Shown: positions 23,649 through 31,841 of the stretch, piece by piece | Layout of the letters: each line of letters starts with the position of its first letter | Numbering within the stretch: the stretch's first letter is position 1 | Assembly (NCBI GenBank): GCA_964483405.1 | Contig: CAZABC010000011.1 | Span: 1-64,000, forward strand | DNA: 64,000 bases | Direction: 5' to 3' | Source of the DNA: CAZABC01 sp964483405 | GTDB lineage: Bacteria > Chloroflexota > Limnocylindria > Limnocylindrales > CSP1-4 | Notes under the pieces: model-generated | Seen by the model: the letters and a program-made list of their open reading frames with translations, nothing else | What the model was told of the DNA's origin: nothing | Databases searched by the model: none | Position numbers and translations under genes: made by a program

Positions 23649-24968
23649 TTGGCCAGCTATCGCATCGCCGCGATCCCCGGCGACGGCATCGGGCAGGAGA
23701 CCGTTCGCGCGGCCCGGAGCGTCCTCGACGTCGTCGCCGCCACCGAGGGGTTCTCGCTGGTATGGGAGGAGTACCCGTGGGGCTGCGACCACTACCTCCG
23801 GACCGGGTCGATGATGGACCCCGACGGGCTCGATCGGCTGGCGGGCGCGGAGGCCATCCTGCTCGGCGCCGTCGGGCGCCCGGACGTCCCCGACCACGTC
23901 TCGCTGTGGGGCCTGCTCATCCCGATCCGGCGCGCGTTCGACCAGTACGTCTCGCTGCGGCCGGCGCGGACGCTGCCGGGCATCCGCGCGCCCCTCGCCG
24001 TCGACCGCGTGCCGGTCGACCTCGTCGTCGTGCGCGAGAACACCGAGGGCGAGTACAGCGAGGTCGGCGGGAGGTTCGGCCGCGGGGGGCCGGGCGAGCT
24101 CGCCGTCCAGGAGGCGATCTTCACCCGGCGCGGCATCGAGCGGATCGCGCGCTATGCCTTCGAGCTCGCCCGGACGAGGCGGGGCCGGGTGGCGTCGGCC
24201 ACGAAGTCGAACGGGATCGTCCACACGATGCCGTTCTGGGATGAGGTCGTGGCCGAGGTCGCGACCGACTTCCCCGACGTCGAGCTGGCGAAGGTTCACG
24301 TCGACGCCCTCGCCGGGCTCATCGTCCTCGACCCCACCAGGTTCGACGTCATCGTCGCCTCGAACCTCTTCGGCGACATCCTGTCCGACCTCACGGCGGC
24401 GCTCGTCGGCGGCATCGGCGTCGCACCCTGCGGCAACATCGACCCGACCCGGACCCACCCGTCGATGTTCGAGCCGATCCACGGGTCGGCGCCCGACATC
24501 GCCGGGCGGGGGACCGCGAACCCGCTCGGGCAGCTCTGGGCATCGGTCCTGATGCTCGAGCACCTCGGCGAGGCGAGCGCGGCCCGCCGGCTCCTCGGCG
24601 CGCTCGAGCGGGTCATGGCTGCCGGCGTCCAAACGCCCGACCTGGACGGACGCCACTCGACCGTCGACGTCGCATGGAGGTGTCCGACCTCGGTGCCGAG
24701 CGGATCGTCGAGCTGGATCAGCCACCGCCCGTCGGGGGTCAGGGTCGCGCCCCACGTCGCCTCGACCCCCGGGACCGCGGTCCACGAGCCGGTCCGGCCG
24801 TCCCAGACGACCGCGCCGAGACCCGACCGCCCCTTCTCGATGAGCAACGCCAGGTCGCGGGACCCGCGCGTCGGCCGGTACGCGACCGGATGGGGGGTCA
24901 GGAGCCGCCTCCGCCAGGTCGGGACGCCCTCGCCTCTGTCGCTCACCGATCGTCCTCGCGGGTCATAG
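23649..24968 (+). CDS. Tartrate dehydrogenase/IPMDH-family enzyme with replaced C-terminus
   Basis: A 439-residue frame whose first about 342 residues form a beta-decarboxylating dehydrogenase of the tartrate dehydrogenase type: IAAIPGDGIGQETVRAARSV, WGLLIPIRRAFDQYVSLRPA, VVRENTEGEYSEVGGRFGRG, DIVASN-like metal-binding segments and EPIHGSAPDIAGRGTANPLG. It oxidises a 2-hydroxy acid with NAD and Mn2+. The start is TTG at 23649 behind GGGAGGA. Homology stops at about 24674, some ten residues short of the usual end; the rest is antisense to a peptidase remnant. The catalytic core is complete, so activity is possible. Confidence 0.82.
   Translation: MASYRIAAIPGDGIGQETVRAARSVLDVVAATEGFSLVWEEYPWGCDHYLRTGSMMDPDGLDRLAGAEAILLGAVGRPDVPDHVSLWGLLIPIRRAFDQYVSLRPARTLPGIRAPLAVDRVPVDLVVVRENTEGEYSEVGGRFGRGGPGELAVQEAIFTRRGIERIARYAFELARTRRGRVASATKSNGIVHTMPFWDEVVAEVATDFPDVELAKVHVDALAGLIVLDPTRFDVIVASNLFGDILSDLTAALVGGIGVAPCGNIDPTRTHPSMFEPIHGSAPDIAGRGTANPLGQLWASVLMLEHLGEASAARRLLGALERVMAAGVQTPDLDGRHSTVDVAWRCPTSVPSGSSSWISHRPSGVRVAPHVASTPGTAVHEPVRPSQTTAPRPDRPFSMSNARSRDPRVGRYATGWGVRSRLRQVGTPSPLSLTDRPRGS
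24672..24946 (-). pseudogene. S9 prolyl oligopeptidase-type N-terminal remnant
   Basis: From GTG 24946 the minus strand reads TPHPVAYRPTRGSRDLALLI, then TWGATLTPDGRWLIQLDDPL and GTEVGHLHA, which resembles the start of the beta-propeller of S9 family peptidases. It breaks off at about 24672 inside the 3' end of the dehydrogenase gene. The catalytic alpha/beta hydrolase domain is absent. Both genes are therefore cut at the same junction. Confidence 0.6.
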
Positions 24969-25133
24969 CGCCGCAGACCGTCACCGGATCCACGATGACC
25001 GCGCCATCGTCGCACGGCCCGAGCGGAGCGTGACGGCCCGCGCGGGCGCTCGTGAGCCGGCGGACTATCCTTGCCCTGACCACCACCTCCGGCGGGCCCG
25101 TCGGTCCCGAGCCCGCAACCGGAGCCACGGACC

Positions 25134-27947
25134 GTGCCAGACCGGAGCGCCGCGATCGTGCCCGCCGTCGGAGAGATCGACCCAGCCGCGACCCCCGAGA
25201 CGGAGGCACCCCCGCCCGCCCGCCGCCAGGTCCGCGACCGGGCCTCGGACGTCCTCGGCGCTGCGCGCAATCCGCTCGATCCGTTCTTCGCGCCATCGAC
25301 GGTCGCCGTGGTCGGCGCGACGGAGAAGGCGGGGAGCGTCGGCCGGACCGTCCTCTGGAACCTGCTCAGCAGCCCGTTCGGCGGCACCGTCTTCCCGATC
25401 AACCCGAAGCGGCCGAGCATCCTCGGCGTCAAGGCCTACCCGACCCTCGCCGACGTCCCCGACAGGGTCGACCTCGCCGTCGTCGTCACGCCCGCGCCGA
25501 GCGTCCCCGCGGTCATCGACGAGTGCGCCGAGCTCGGGATCCGGTCGGTCATCGTGATCTCGGCCGGGTTCAAGGAGGTCGGGCCCGAGGGCGTCGAGCT
25601 CGAGCGGCGGATCCTCGAGCGAGCGCGATCGTCGGGGATGCGCATCGTCGGGCCGAACTGCCTCGGCGTGATGAGCCCGATCAGCGGCCTGAACGCGACG
25701 TTCGCCCAGGGCATCGCCAAGCCCGGCAAGGTCGGCTTCGTCAGCCAGTCGGGAGCGCTCCTCACCGCGGTCCTCGACTGGAGCCGGAACGAAGACGTCG
25801 GGTTCAGCGCGGTCGTGTCGCTCGGGTCGATGCTCGATGTCGGCTGGGGCGACGTCATCACCTACCTGGGCAACGACCCGAACACGACGAGCATCGTCAT
25901 CTACATGGAGACGATCGGCGACGCCCGGGCCTTCCTCTCGGCCGCCCGCGAGGTCGCCCTGACCAAGCCGATCATCGTCATCAAGCCGGGCCGGACCGAG
26001 CAGGCCGCCAGGGCGGCCGCCTCGCACACCGGCTCGCTCACCGGCAGCGACGAGGTCCTCGCGGCCGCCTTCGCCCGGGTCGGCGTCCTGCGGGTGGACG
26101 CGATCGCCGACCTCTTCTACGTCGCCGAGGTCCTCGCCAAGCAGCCTCGCCCCGCCGGTCGCCGGCTGTCGATCCTCACGAACGCCGGGGGGCCCGGCGT
26201 CCTCGCGACCGACGCGCTGATCTCCGGCGGCGGCGAGCTCGCCGACATCGCCCCCGAGACCATGGCGCGCCTGGACGAGATCCTGCCCGGCCCGTGGAGC
26301 CACAACAACCCGATCGACATCCTCGGCGACGCGGGCGCGGACCGCTATGCCGCGGCCCTCGAGATCGCGGCGGCCGATCCGAACGCCGACGGGCTGCTCG
26401 TCATCCTGACCCCCCAGGCGATGACCGATCCGCTCGGCACGGCCCGGGCGCTGGCGGACCTCGCCCACGTCGAGGGCAAGCCCGTCCTCGCCTCGTGGAT
26501 GGGCGGGACCGACGTGGCGGAGGGGGCGCGGCTCCTCCGCGAGGCCGGCATCCCGACCTTCCCGTACCCCGACACGGCCGTCAGGATCTTCAACGACACG
26601 TGGCGGCTGCAGCGCGACCTTGAGCACATCTATGAGACACCGACGCTGCCCGACGAGGAGGAGATGCCGGTCGACCGGGCCCGCGCCCGGGCCCTCATCG
26701 ACGCCGTCAGGGCCGAGGGCCGGACGCTCCTGACCGAGGTCGAGTCGAAGGAGCTCCTCGCCGCGTACGGCATCCCGATCACCGAGACCGTCGTCGCGGC
26801 GACCGAGGACGAGGCGATCGCGGCCGCGGAGCGGATCGGCTATCCGGTCGTGGTGAAGCTGTTCTCGCACACGATCACCCACAAGACCGACGTCGGTGGC
26901 GTCCAGCTGAACCTGAAGGAAGCCGCGGCGGTCCGGGCGGCCTTCGCCGCGATCCGCACCTCGGTGGCGGAGCGCCGCGGCGCCGAGCACTTCGAGGGCG
27001 TGACGGTCCAGCCGATGGTGAACTGGACCGGCTACGAGCTCATCCTCGGGAGCTCGATCGACCCGCAGTTCGGGCCGGTGCTCCTGTTCGGGATGGGCGG
27101 GCAGCTGGTCGAGCTGTTCAAGGACCGGGCGCTCGGACTGCCGCCGCTCACGACGACGCTCGCCCGCCGGATGATCGAGCGGACGAAGATCCACGGGGCC
27201 CTCAAGGGGATCCGGGGGCGCCGCGCGGTGGACCTGGAGGCGCTCGAGCAGCTGCTCGTCCGGTTCAGCGAGCTCGTCGTCGAGCAGCGCTGGATCGCCG
27301 AGCTCGACATCAACCCGCTCCTCGCCTCGCCCGAGCGCCTGATCGCCCTCGACGCGCGGGTCGTCCTCCACGACCCGGCCCTCCCCGCCGAGGCCCTGCC
27401 GCGGCTGGCGATCCGCCCCTACCCACGCCGCTACGAGGGGACGTGGACCGCGCCGGACGGGACCCCCCTCCGGTTCCGCCCGATCCGGCCCGAGGACGAG
27501 CCGCTGGTCGTGGAGTTCCATCGCTCGCTCTCGCCCGAGACCGTCTACCGCCGCTACATGGAGAACCTCGGCTTCGACGCGCGGACCACCCACGAGCGGC
27601 TCATCCGGATCTGCTTCTCCGACTACGACCGCGAGCTCCCGCTCGTGGCCGTCCACGAGGCGGACGACGGCGAGCCGCGGATCGTCGGGATCGCCCGCCT
27701 GAGCCGACTGTTCGGGACCCCGGCCGGCGAGTTCGCGGTCCTCGTGACTGACGCGTTCCAGGGGCGCGGGATCGGGACCGAGCTGCTCCGGCGGATCGTC
27801 GCGATCGCCCGAGCCGAGGGGCTCGAGCAGCTCGGTGCGGACATCCGGGCCGACAACGCGCCGATGCTGGCGACCGCGGCACGGCTCGGGTTCGAGGTGG
27901 GGCCCGGGCCGGCCGGGGACGTGATGCGGGCTCGCCTCGTCCTCTAG
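25134..27947 (+). CDS. ADP-forming acyl-CoA synthetase fused to GNAT acetyltransferase
   Basis: A 937-residue protein of the Pat/YfiQ (bifunctional acetate-CoA ligase/GNAT) type. The order is CoA-binding (about 50-160; PSTVAVVGATEKAGSVGRTV), succinyl-CoA ligase-like (about 180-480) with AASHTGSLTGSDEV carrying the phospho-His, ATP-grasp (about 530-750; GYPVVVKLFSHTITHKTDVG), and a C-terminal GNAT domain (about 780-935; FRPIRPEDEPLVVEFHRSLS, then DAFQGRGIGTELLRRIV). Such proteins acetylate acyl-CoA synthetases and other enzymes. A full set of ACD motifs means catalysis by that half is conceivable. The GTG start at 25134 has only a weak GGAG upstream. Confidence 0.9.
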   Translation: MPDRSAAIVPAVGEIDPAATPETEAPPPARRQVRDRASDVLGAARNPLDPFFAPSTVAVVGATEKAGSVGRTVLWNLLSSPFGGTVFPINPKRPSILGVKAYPTLADVPDRVDLAVVVTPAPSVPAVIDECAELGIRSVIVISAGFKEVGPEGVELERRILERARSSGMRIVGPNCLGVMSPISGLNATFAQGIAKPGKVGFVSQSGALLTAVLDWSRNEDVGFSAVVSLGSMLDVGWGDVITYLGNDPNTTSIVIYMETIGDARAFLSAAREVALTKPIIVIKPGRTEQAARAAASHTGSLTGSDEVLAAAFARVGVLRVDAIADLFYVAEVLAKQPRPAGRRLSILTNAGGPGVLATDALISGGGELADIAPETMARLDEILPGPWSHNNPIDILGDAGADRYAAALEIAAADPNADGLLVILTPQAMTDPLGTARALADLAHVEGKPVLASWMGGTDVAEGARLLREAGIPTFPYPDTAVRIFNDTWRLQRDLEHIYETPTLPDEEEMPVDRARARALIDAVRAEGRTLLTEVESKELLAAYGIPITETVVAATEDEAIAAAERIGYPVVVKLFSHTITHKTDVGGVQLNLKEAAAVRAAFAAIRTSVAERRGAEHFEGVTVQPMVNWTGYELILGSSIDPQFGPVLLFGMGGQLVELFKDRALGLPPLTTTLARRMIERTKIHGALKGIRGRRAVDLEALEQLLVRFSELVVEQRWIAELDINPLLASPERLIALDARVVLHDPALPAEALPRLAIRPYPRRYEGTWTAPDGTPLRFRPIRPEDEPLVVEFHRSLSPETVYRRYMENLGFDARTTHERLIRICFSDYDRELPLVAVHEADDGEPRIVGIARLSRLFGTPAGEFAVLVTDAFQGRGIGTELLRRIVAIARAEGLEQLGADIRADNAPMLATAARLGFEVGPGPAGDVMRARLVL

Positions 27948-28063
27948 GCGGGGACGCCGCCGGCCTTGGCCGCGATCCCGATCGCGAGCGCGAGCGCGAG
28001 CGCGAGCCACCACGGGCCTGGTCGACGGTCGGCCGCTGGCCCCGTCGATCAGGTCGGCGGGAT

Positions 28064-28240
28064 GTCGTGCCGGCGCCCCGCTCCGGCCTCGCGCCGCCAG
28101 TCCCGTGCCGGCGCCGGTCCCGTGCCGGCGCCCCGCTCCGGCGCCGCGCCGCGAGTCCCGTGCCGGCGCCCCGCTCCGGTCTCGCGCCGCCAGTCCCATG
28201 CCGGCGCCCCGCTCCGACGCTCGCAGCCAGCCCCCGGTCC
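28064..28240. repeat. 38-bp tandem repeat
   Basis: Units of the form GTGCCGGCGCCCCGCTCC followed by a variable GGCGCCGCGCCGCGAGTCCC part recur about four and a half times with point differences. The right-hand part belongs to the 365-bp duplicated segment and so recurs at 31300-31437. Confidence 0.8.
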
Positions 28241-28466
28241 GACCCACGTCTTCGGTCCTACCACCCCCACTGGTGTTCCGTCGGGTCGCTCGCCCGCGGG
28301 GAGCCGCTGCCGGCCGCCCCCACGCTCGGGCTCGAGCCCGTCCGATCGCACATCACCAGCGGCACTGGTGACGCGCCGTCCGTTCCGCTGGAGCACTACC
28401 CAGCGTGGTGCGGGCGACATCACCCCACGCCAGCACCACCCACGGTGGTGCGGCCGCCCCGCCCCG
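28102..28466. repeat. 365-bp direct repeat, copy 1, with 40-bp-spaced dyads
   Basis: This segment is identical base for base, by eye, to 31300-31664. It comprises tandem 38-bp units, a perfect 14-base palindrome (CGGGCTCGAGCCCG at 28327-28340), and three 19-base dyads each of a 7-bp stem and 5-base loop at 28353, 28393 and 28433, starting exactly 40 bp apart. The dyads share a CAC(C/T)A ... T(G)GTG core. It ends next to the 3' end of the cyclase gene. No terminal inverted repeat or coding frame is recognised. Confidence 0.92.
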
Positions 28467-28553
28467 CGGCCGCCCCGCCCCGCCGCCGCCGCCGCCGACC
28501 TGCTCCGCCCCGCCGCCCCGCCGAACGCCCCGCCCGCCGCCGCGCGGGCGCGC

Positions 28554-29888
28554 TCAGCCCGGAGCGACGGCGACCCGATCGTCCGGGAACGGGCGGTCGG
28601 TGGGGCTCGGCGGCAGGAGGAACCAGGTCGGCAGCGGCCCTTTGCCCTTGACGTCGACGAGACCGCGTGGCTCGAACCGGAACCGCCCGTCGAGGCGCTC
28701 CCGGACCGCGTGGGTGACCTGGATGCGACCAGCGATGCCATGCGACTCCATCCGGCTCGCCACGTTCACCGTGTCGCCCCAGACGTCGTAGATGAACTTG
28801 CGCGTCCCGATCACCCCCGCCACGACCGGTCCGCAGTGGATCCCGATCCGGAACGCGATCCCGAGCCGTGCCGCCTGCTCGATGCGCGCCACGCATCCCT
28901 CGAGGGCGAGTGCCATCGTCGCGACCCGCTCGACGTGGTCCTCCGACCAGGTCGGGATGCCGCCGACGACCATGTACGAATCGCCGATCGTCTTGACCTT
29001 CTCGAGCCCGTGCTCCGCGACGAGCCCGTCGAAGACGGTGAAGACCTCGTTGAGCACGCCGACCAGCTCCGACGGCGACATCCGGGCCGACATCCGGGTG
29101 AAGTCGACGATGTCGGCGAACATCAGGGTGGCGTCCTCGAACCGGTCGGCGATGATCGTCTCGCCCTCCCGCAGCCGTTGGGCGATCGGCTCCGGGAGGA
29201 TGTTGAGCAGCAGGCGCTCGTTCTCGGCGGCGAGCCGCGCGCGCTCCCGCTCGGACGTCACGTCCGTGCCGTAGACGTTGAGGAACCCGAATCCCGGGAC
29301 GTCGACCGCGACGAGCTCGTACGTCCGGCCACCCGACTCCACCGAGACCGCCCCGGCGCCGTCCCGATGCAGCGCCGCGTGCAGCTCCGCCGGGAGGTGA
29401 TCGCCGAGCGCCAGACCGAGGCCGGCGATGAGCCCGCTCGACGCCGGGTTGGCGTAGATGAGGACGCCCGACGCGTCGGTCCGGAACACCGGGTTCGGGT
29501 TCTGGTCGGGGAACTTGACGATCGCCCGCTCCGCCGTCACGTCGACGCCGTAGACGTTCGTGAAGCCGAGCTCGGCGATCTCCACCGGCCACAGCGCGTA
29601 GGTTCGTGCGCCCGCCACGACCTCGATGAAGCCGCGCTCCTCGGCCGCGGCGGCGATCCGCGCGAGGTCGACCTCCCGGAGGCGCCCGCCAGGTCGCACG
29701 CCGAGCGCCTCCAGCGGGCCGCGGCTCGCCGGGTTCGCGTAGATCAGCCGACCCGCGCCATCGACCCGCAGGACGGGGTTGGGGTTGTCGTCGGGGAAGC
29801 GGTTTATCGCCGAGATCTGGGCGCCCGTCAGCCCCGCCTTGCCCCGGCGGGCGGGCCGGGGTCGAGCTGCCGGGACGCGATCGGCCAT
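28554..29888 (-). CDS. PAS-PAS class III adenylate cyclase
   Basis: A 444-residue soluble protein. Two PAS-like domains (about 30-120 and 125-215) share the phrases FPDDNPNPVLRVD and FPDQNPNPVFRTD, followed by a short helical linker (RERARLAAENERLLLNILPE) and a class III cyclase domain (about 245-425). Metal ligands lie in FADIVDFT and IGDSYMV; VNVASRM gives the transition-state Asn/Arg. Lys in EKVKTIG and Asp in YDVWGD are the residues that select ATP, so cAMP is the expected product. TAGCAT six bases before the ATG suggests leaderless transcription. It is transcribed behind LtrA with 21 bases between them. Confidence 0.92.
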   Translation of the reverse strand: MADRVPAARPRPARRGKAGLTGAQISAINRFPDDNPNPVLRVDGAGRLIYANPASRGPLEALGVRPGGRLREVDLARIAAAAEERGFIEVVAGARTYALWPVEIAELGFTNVYGVDVTAERAIVKFPDQNPNPVFRTDASGVLIYANPASSGLIAGLGLALGDHLPAELHAALHRDGAGAVSVESGGRTYELVAVDVPGFGFLNVYGTDVTSERERARLAAENERLLLNILPEPIAQRLREGETIIADRFEDATLMFADIVDFTRMSARMSPSELVGVLNEVFTVFDGLVAEHGLEKVKTIGDSYMVVGGIPTWSEDHVERVATMALALEGCVARIEQAARLGIAFRIGIHCGPVVAGVIGTRKFIYDVWGDTVNVASRMESHGIAGRIQVTHAVRERLDGRFRFEPRGLVDVKGKGPLPTWFLLPPSPTDRPFPDDRVAVAPG

Positions 29889-29894
29889 CCGCTG

Positions 29895-29900
29895 ATGCTA
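29895..29900 (-). promoter_or_regulatory. -10 element of a leaderless cyclase transcript
   Basis: TAGCAT on the minus strand is six bases before the ATG at 29888, so transcription would start at or next to the A of the start codon. No Shine-Dalgarno is present. Confidence 0.5.
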
Positions 29901-29909
29901 GGCGGGCCG

Positions 29910-31187
29910 TCAACCGAAAGGCGGCTCGAGCCGTCCCGGGGGTGGTGCGGCGGGCGAGGGCTCGTGCGCGCGAGCTTCGCGGCCGCCGGCCGTGCGATCG
30001 GGCGGCCTCACCGACTCGACGATGACGATGGCCAGCAGCGACGCCGCGGCGATGCCGAGCGGCACCACCGGCGGCGTGCCGACCGACCCCGCGACCAGGA
30101 GCGCGACGCCCATCCCGACGAGCGCCGCGAGCCGCACCACGAGGACCGGGCCACCAAGGATGCGTAGGGAGAGCGCCGACGAGGCCACGAACAGGGCCAC
30201 CCCGATGCCGAGCGCCGCCAGGACCGGGCCGGTCATCGGGTCATCCGGGTGCACGACCGTCTCCTCGACCGCCACGGCGAAGCCGACGATGCCCCCGATC
30301 AACGGGAAGTGGGCGAAGCTGAAGGCGTCGCGCGCGAGGGGCCCGCGGCGGAGCGGGCCGGCCGCCGCGAAGCGACGCTCCAGCGCCTCCTTCAGCCAGC
30401 CGAAGTACGTCCACCACAGCAGGCAGGCCACCGTGATCGACGCGCCGACGGCCGCGACGAGGCCTGGCTCGAGCGGGGCGTCGGCGATGGCCGACCCGGC
30501 CACGATCAGCGACTCGCCGAGGGCGATGATCACGAAGAGCCCGTGCCGCTCGGCGAGGTGGGCCGGATCGAGGTCCCAGGTCGTCGCCCGCCCGGCGATG
30601 GTGGCGGCCGCGAAGTCGGCGCCGAGCGCCGCGAGCCAGACGAGGCTCCGAAGCTCCGGGTCGACGAGCGCGCCGACCAGGACCAGCGCCAGACCCACGA
30701 GCGATGCCGCGGCCCAGCGATACACCGCGCGATGGTCGGCACCGACTCGCTCCATCTCGACGCGCACCTGCAGCCCGAGGCCGAGCAGCCGGACGACGAG
30801 GTAGGGAAGGGCGAACCAGATCGCCTCGTCGGTGAAGGCTCGCGGCACGGAGGCAGCCATGACGAACGCCGCGGCTGTCGCGGCGAGGGTGAGGACGCGG
30901 ACCCACTCGTGGGTGGTGTCTGCCGGGTTGAGCGTCCAGGTGAACTGCGTCCACGCCCACCAGATGAGCCAGCCGACCAGGATCGACCGCAAGACGCCGG
31001 ATGGCGTCAGGTCCGACGCCGTCCCGGCGGTGATCTGGGTGACCGCGAAGACGAAGACCAGGTCGAAGAACAGCTCGACGAAGGTGACCCCTTGCGGCCC
31101 GCTCGCCCGTATCCCGCGCCGGTCGACCGAGGTCGTCGCCGTCCCGTCGCTGCTCAACTGACCGCCTCCACCCGATGCCCTCCGCAT
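29910..31187 (-). CDS. ltrA: Low temperature requirement A (LtrA) family membrane protein
   Basis: A 425-residue protein with about ten to eleven transmembrane helices. The diagnostic LtrA start VTFVELFFDLVFVFAVTQIT is present, followed by the conserved WWAWTQFTW and, midway, AERHGLFVIIALGESLIVAG. The C-terminal tail is Pro/Arg-rich. LtrA is needed for growth of Listeria at low temperature; the mechanism is unknown. Start options are ATG 31187 and TTG 31157; the latter has a good GGTGGAGG. It precedes the cyclase on the same strand and lies just downstream of repeat copy 2. Confidence 0.9.
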   Translation of the reverse strand: MRRASGGGGQLSSDGTATTSVDRRGIRASGPQGVTFVELFFDLVFVFAVTQITAGTASDLTPSGVLRSILVGWLIWWAWTQFTWTLNPADTTHEWVRVLTLAATAAAFVMAASVPRAFTDEAIWFALPYLVVRLLGLGLQVRVEMERVGADHRAVYRWAAASLVGLALVLVGALVDPELRSLVWLAALGADFAAATIAGRATTWDLDPAHLAERHGLFVIIALGESLIVAGSAIADAPLEPGLVAAVGASITVACLLWWTYFGWLKEALERRFAAAGPLRRGPLARDAFSFAHFPLIGGIVGFAVAVEETVVHPDDPMTGPVLAALGIGVALFVASSALSLRILGGPVLVVRLAALVGMGVALLVAGSVGTPPVVPLGIAAASLLAIVIVESVRPPDRTAGGREARAHEPSPAAPPPGRLEPPFG

Positions 31188-31299
31188 GCCGGCCGCTCCA
31201 CGACCGGGTCTCGTCGCCGAACGGTACCGGACGCCGGCGAGCGTGTCCGGAGTGGTGGTCGGCAGGCCGACGAGCAGGCTCGCCGCCGCTCGCCTCCGC

Positions 31300-31664
31300 C
31301 CCGTGCCGGCGCCGGTCCCGTGCCGGCGCCCCGCTCCGGCGCCGCGCCGCGAGTCCCGTGCCGGCGCCCCGCTCCGGTCTCGCGCCGCCAGTCCCATGCC
31401 GGCGCCCCGCTCCGACGCTCGCAGCCAGCCCCCGGTCCGACCCACGTCTTCGGTCCTACCACCCCCACTGGTGTTCCGTCGGGTCGCTCGCCCGCGGGGA
31501 GCCGCTGCCGGCCGCCCCCACGCTCGGGCTCGAGCCCGTCCGATCGCACATCACCAGCGGCACTGGTGACGCGCCGTCCGTTCCGCTGGAGCACTACCCA
31601 GCGTGGTGCGGGCGACATCACCCCACGCCAGCACCACCCACGGTGGTGCGGCCGCCCCGCCCCG
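31300..31664. repeat. 365-bp direct repeat, copy 2
   Basis: A perfect copy, in the same orientation, of 28102-28466, starting 3,198 bp away. Its dyads lie at 31551, 31591 and 31631. The flanks differ on both sides, so both copies are separately anchored. It sits between the 5' end of LtrA and the next gene. Recombination between the copies would delete the cyclase-LtrA pair. Confidence 0.92.
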
Positions 31665-31829
31665 GGTCAAGTCCCAGGACGTGGTGTAACAGCGCGGGGT
31701 CCTCGGCCAGGGATGGGGTCGCCGACATCTGGGACTGGCGCAGAGCCGGGCTGCGGAGAACGTCACCGTGGGTCGTCTCGCCGCCGCTCGGCGGCATCCT
31801 CGTCGGGCTCGAGCGGCTCCGGTGCGTGC

Positions 31830-31835
31830 GAGAAT
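31830..31835 (+). promoter_or_regulatory. -10 element at leaderless start
   Basis: GAGAAT lies six bases before the ATG at 31842 and no Shine-Dalgarno is present, matching the leaderless arrangement seen at other starts here. Confidence 0.4.
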
Positions 31836-31841
31836 GCGTCG

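Larger units (their letters stand above)
27948..28553. other. Repeat-filled intergenic region
   Basis: About 600 bases between convergent genes. It holds a GCGAGC hexamer run (about 27980-28003), a 38-bp tandem repeat (28064-28240), copy 1 of the 365-bp repeat (28102-28466) and a CCGCC-rich stretch to about 28530. No gene is supported. Confidence 0.7.

Noticed and set aside
25065..28247. Very long open frame on the minus strand opposite the ADP-forming synthetase (and similar long antisense frames elsewhere, for example opposite the ABC operon and the GGDEF gene).
   Set aside because: High GC content removes stop codons from antisense frames. The translations are Arg/Asp-rich low-complexity sequences without family motifs, while the sense frame matches known proteins.
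28353..28451. CRISPR-like array (19-base repeats with 21-base spacers).
   Set aside because: Only three units, the repeats differ from each other, the spacers are too short, and no cas gene is present. The pattern is better described as iterated dyads.
27966..30167. Long plus-strand frame through the repeat and opposite the cyclase.
   Set aside because: It crosses the repeat array and is antisense to a well-supported gene; its sequence is Arg/Pro-rich filler.
28102..31664. Composite transposon bounded by the 365-bp repeats.
   Set aside because: No transposase, terminal inverted repeats or target-site duplication was seen, and the enclosed genes are ordinary cyclase and LtrA genes.
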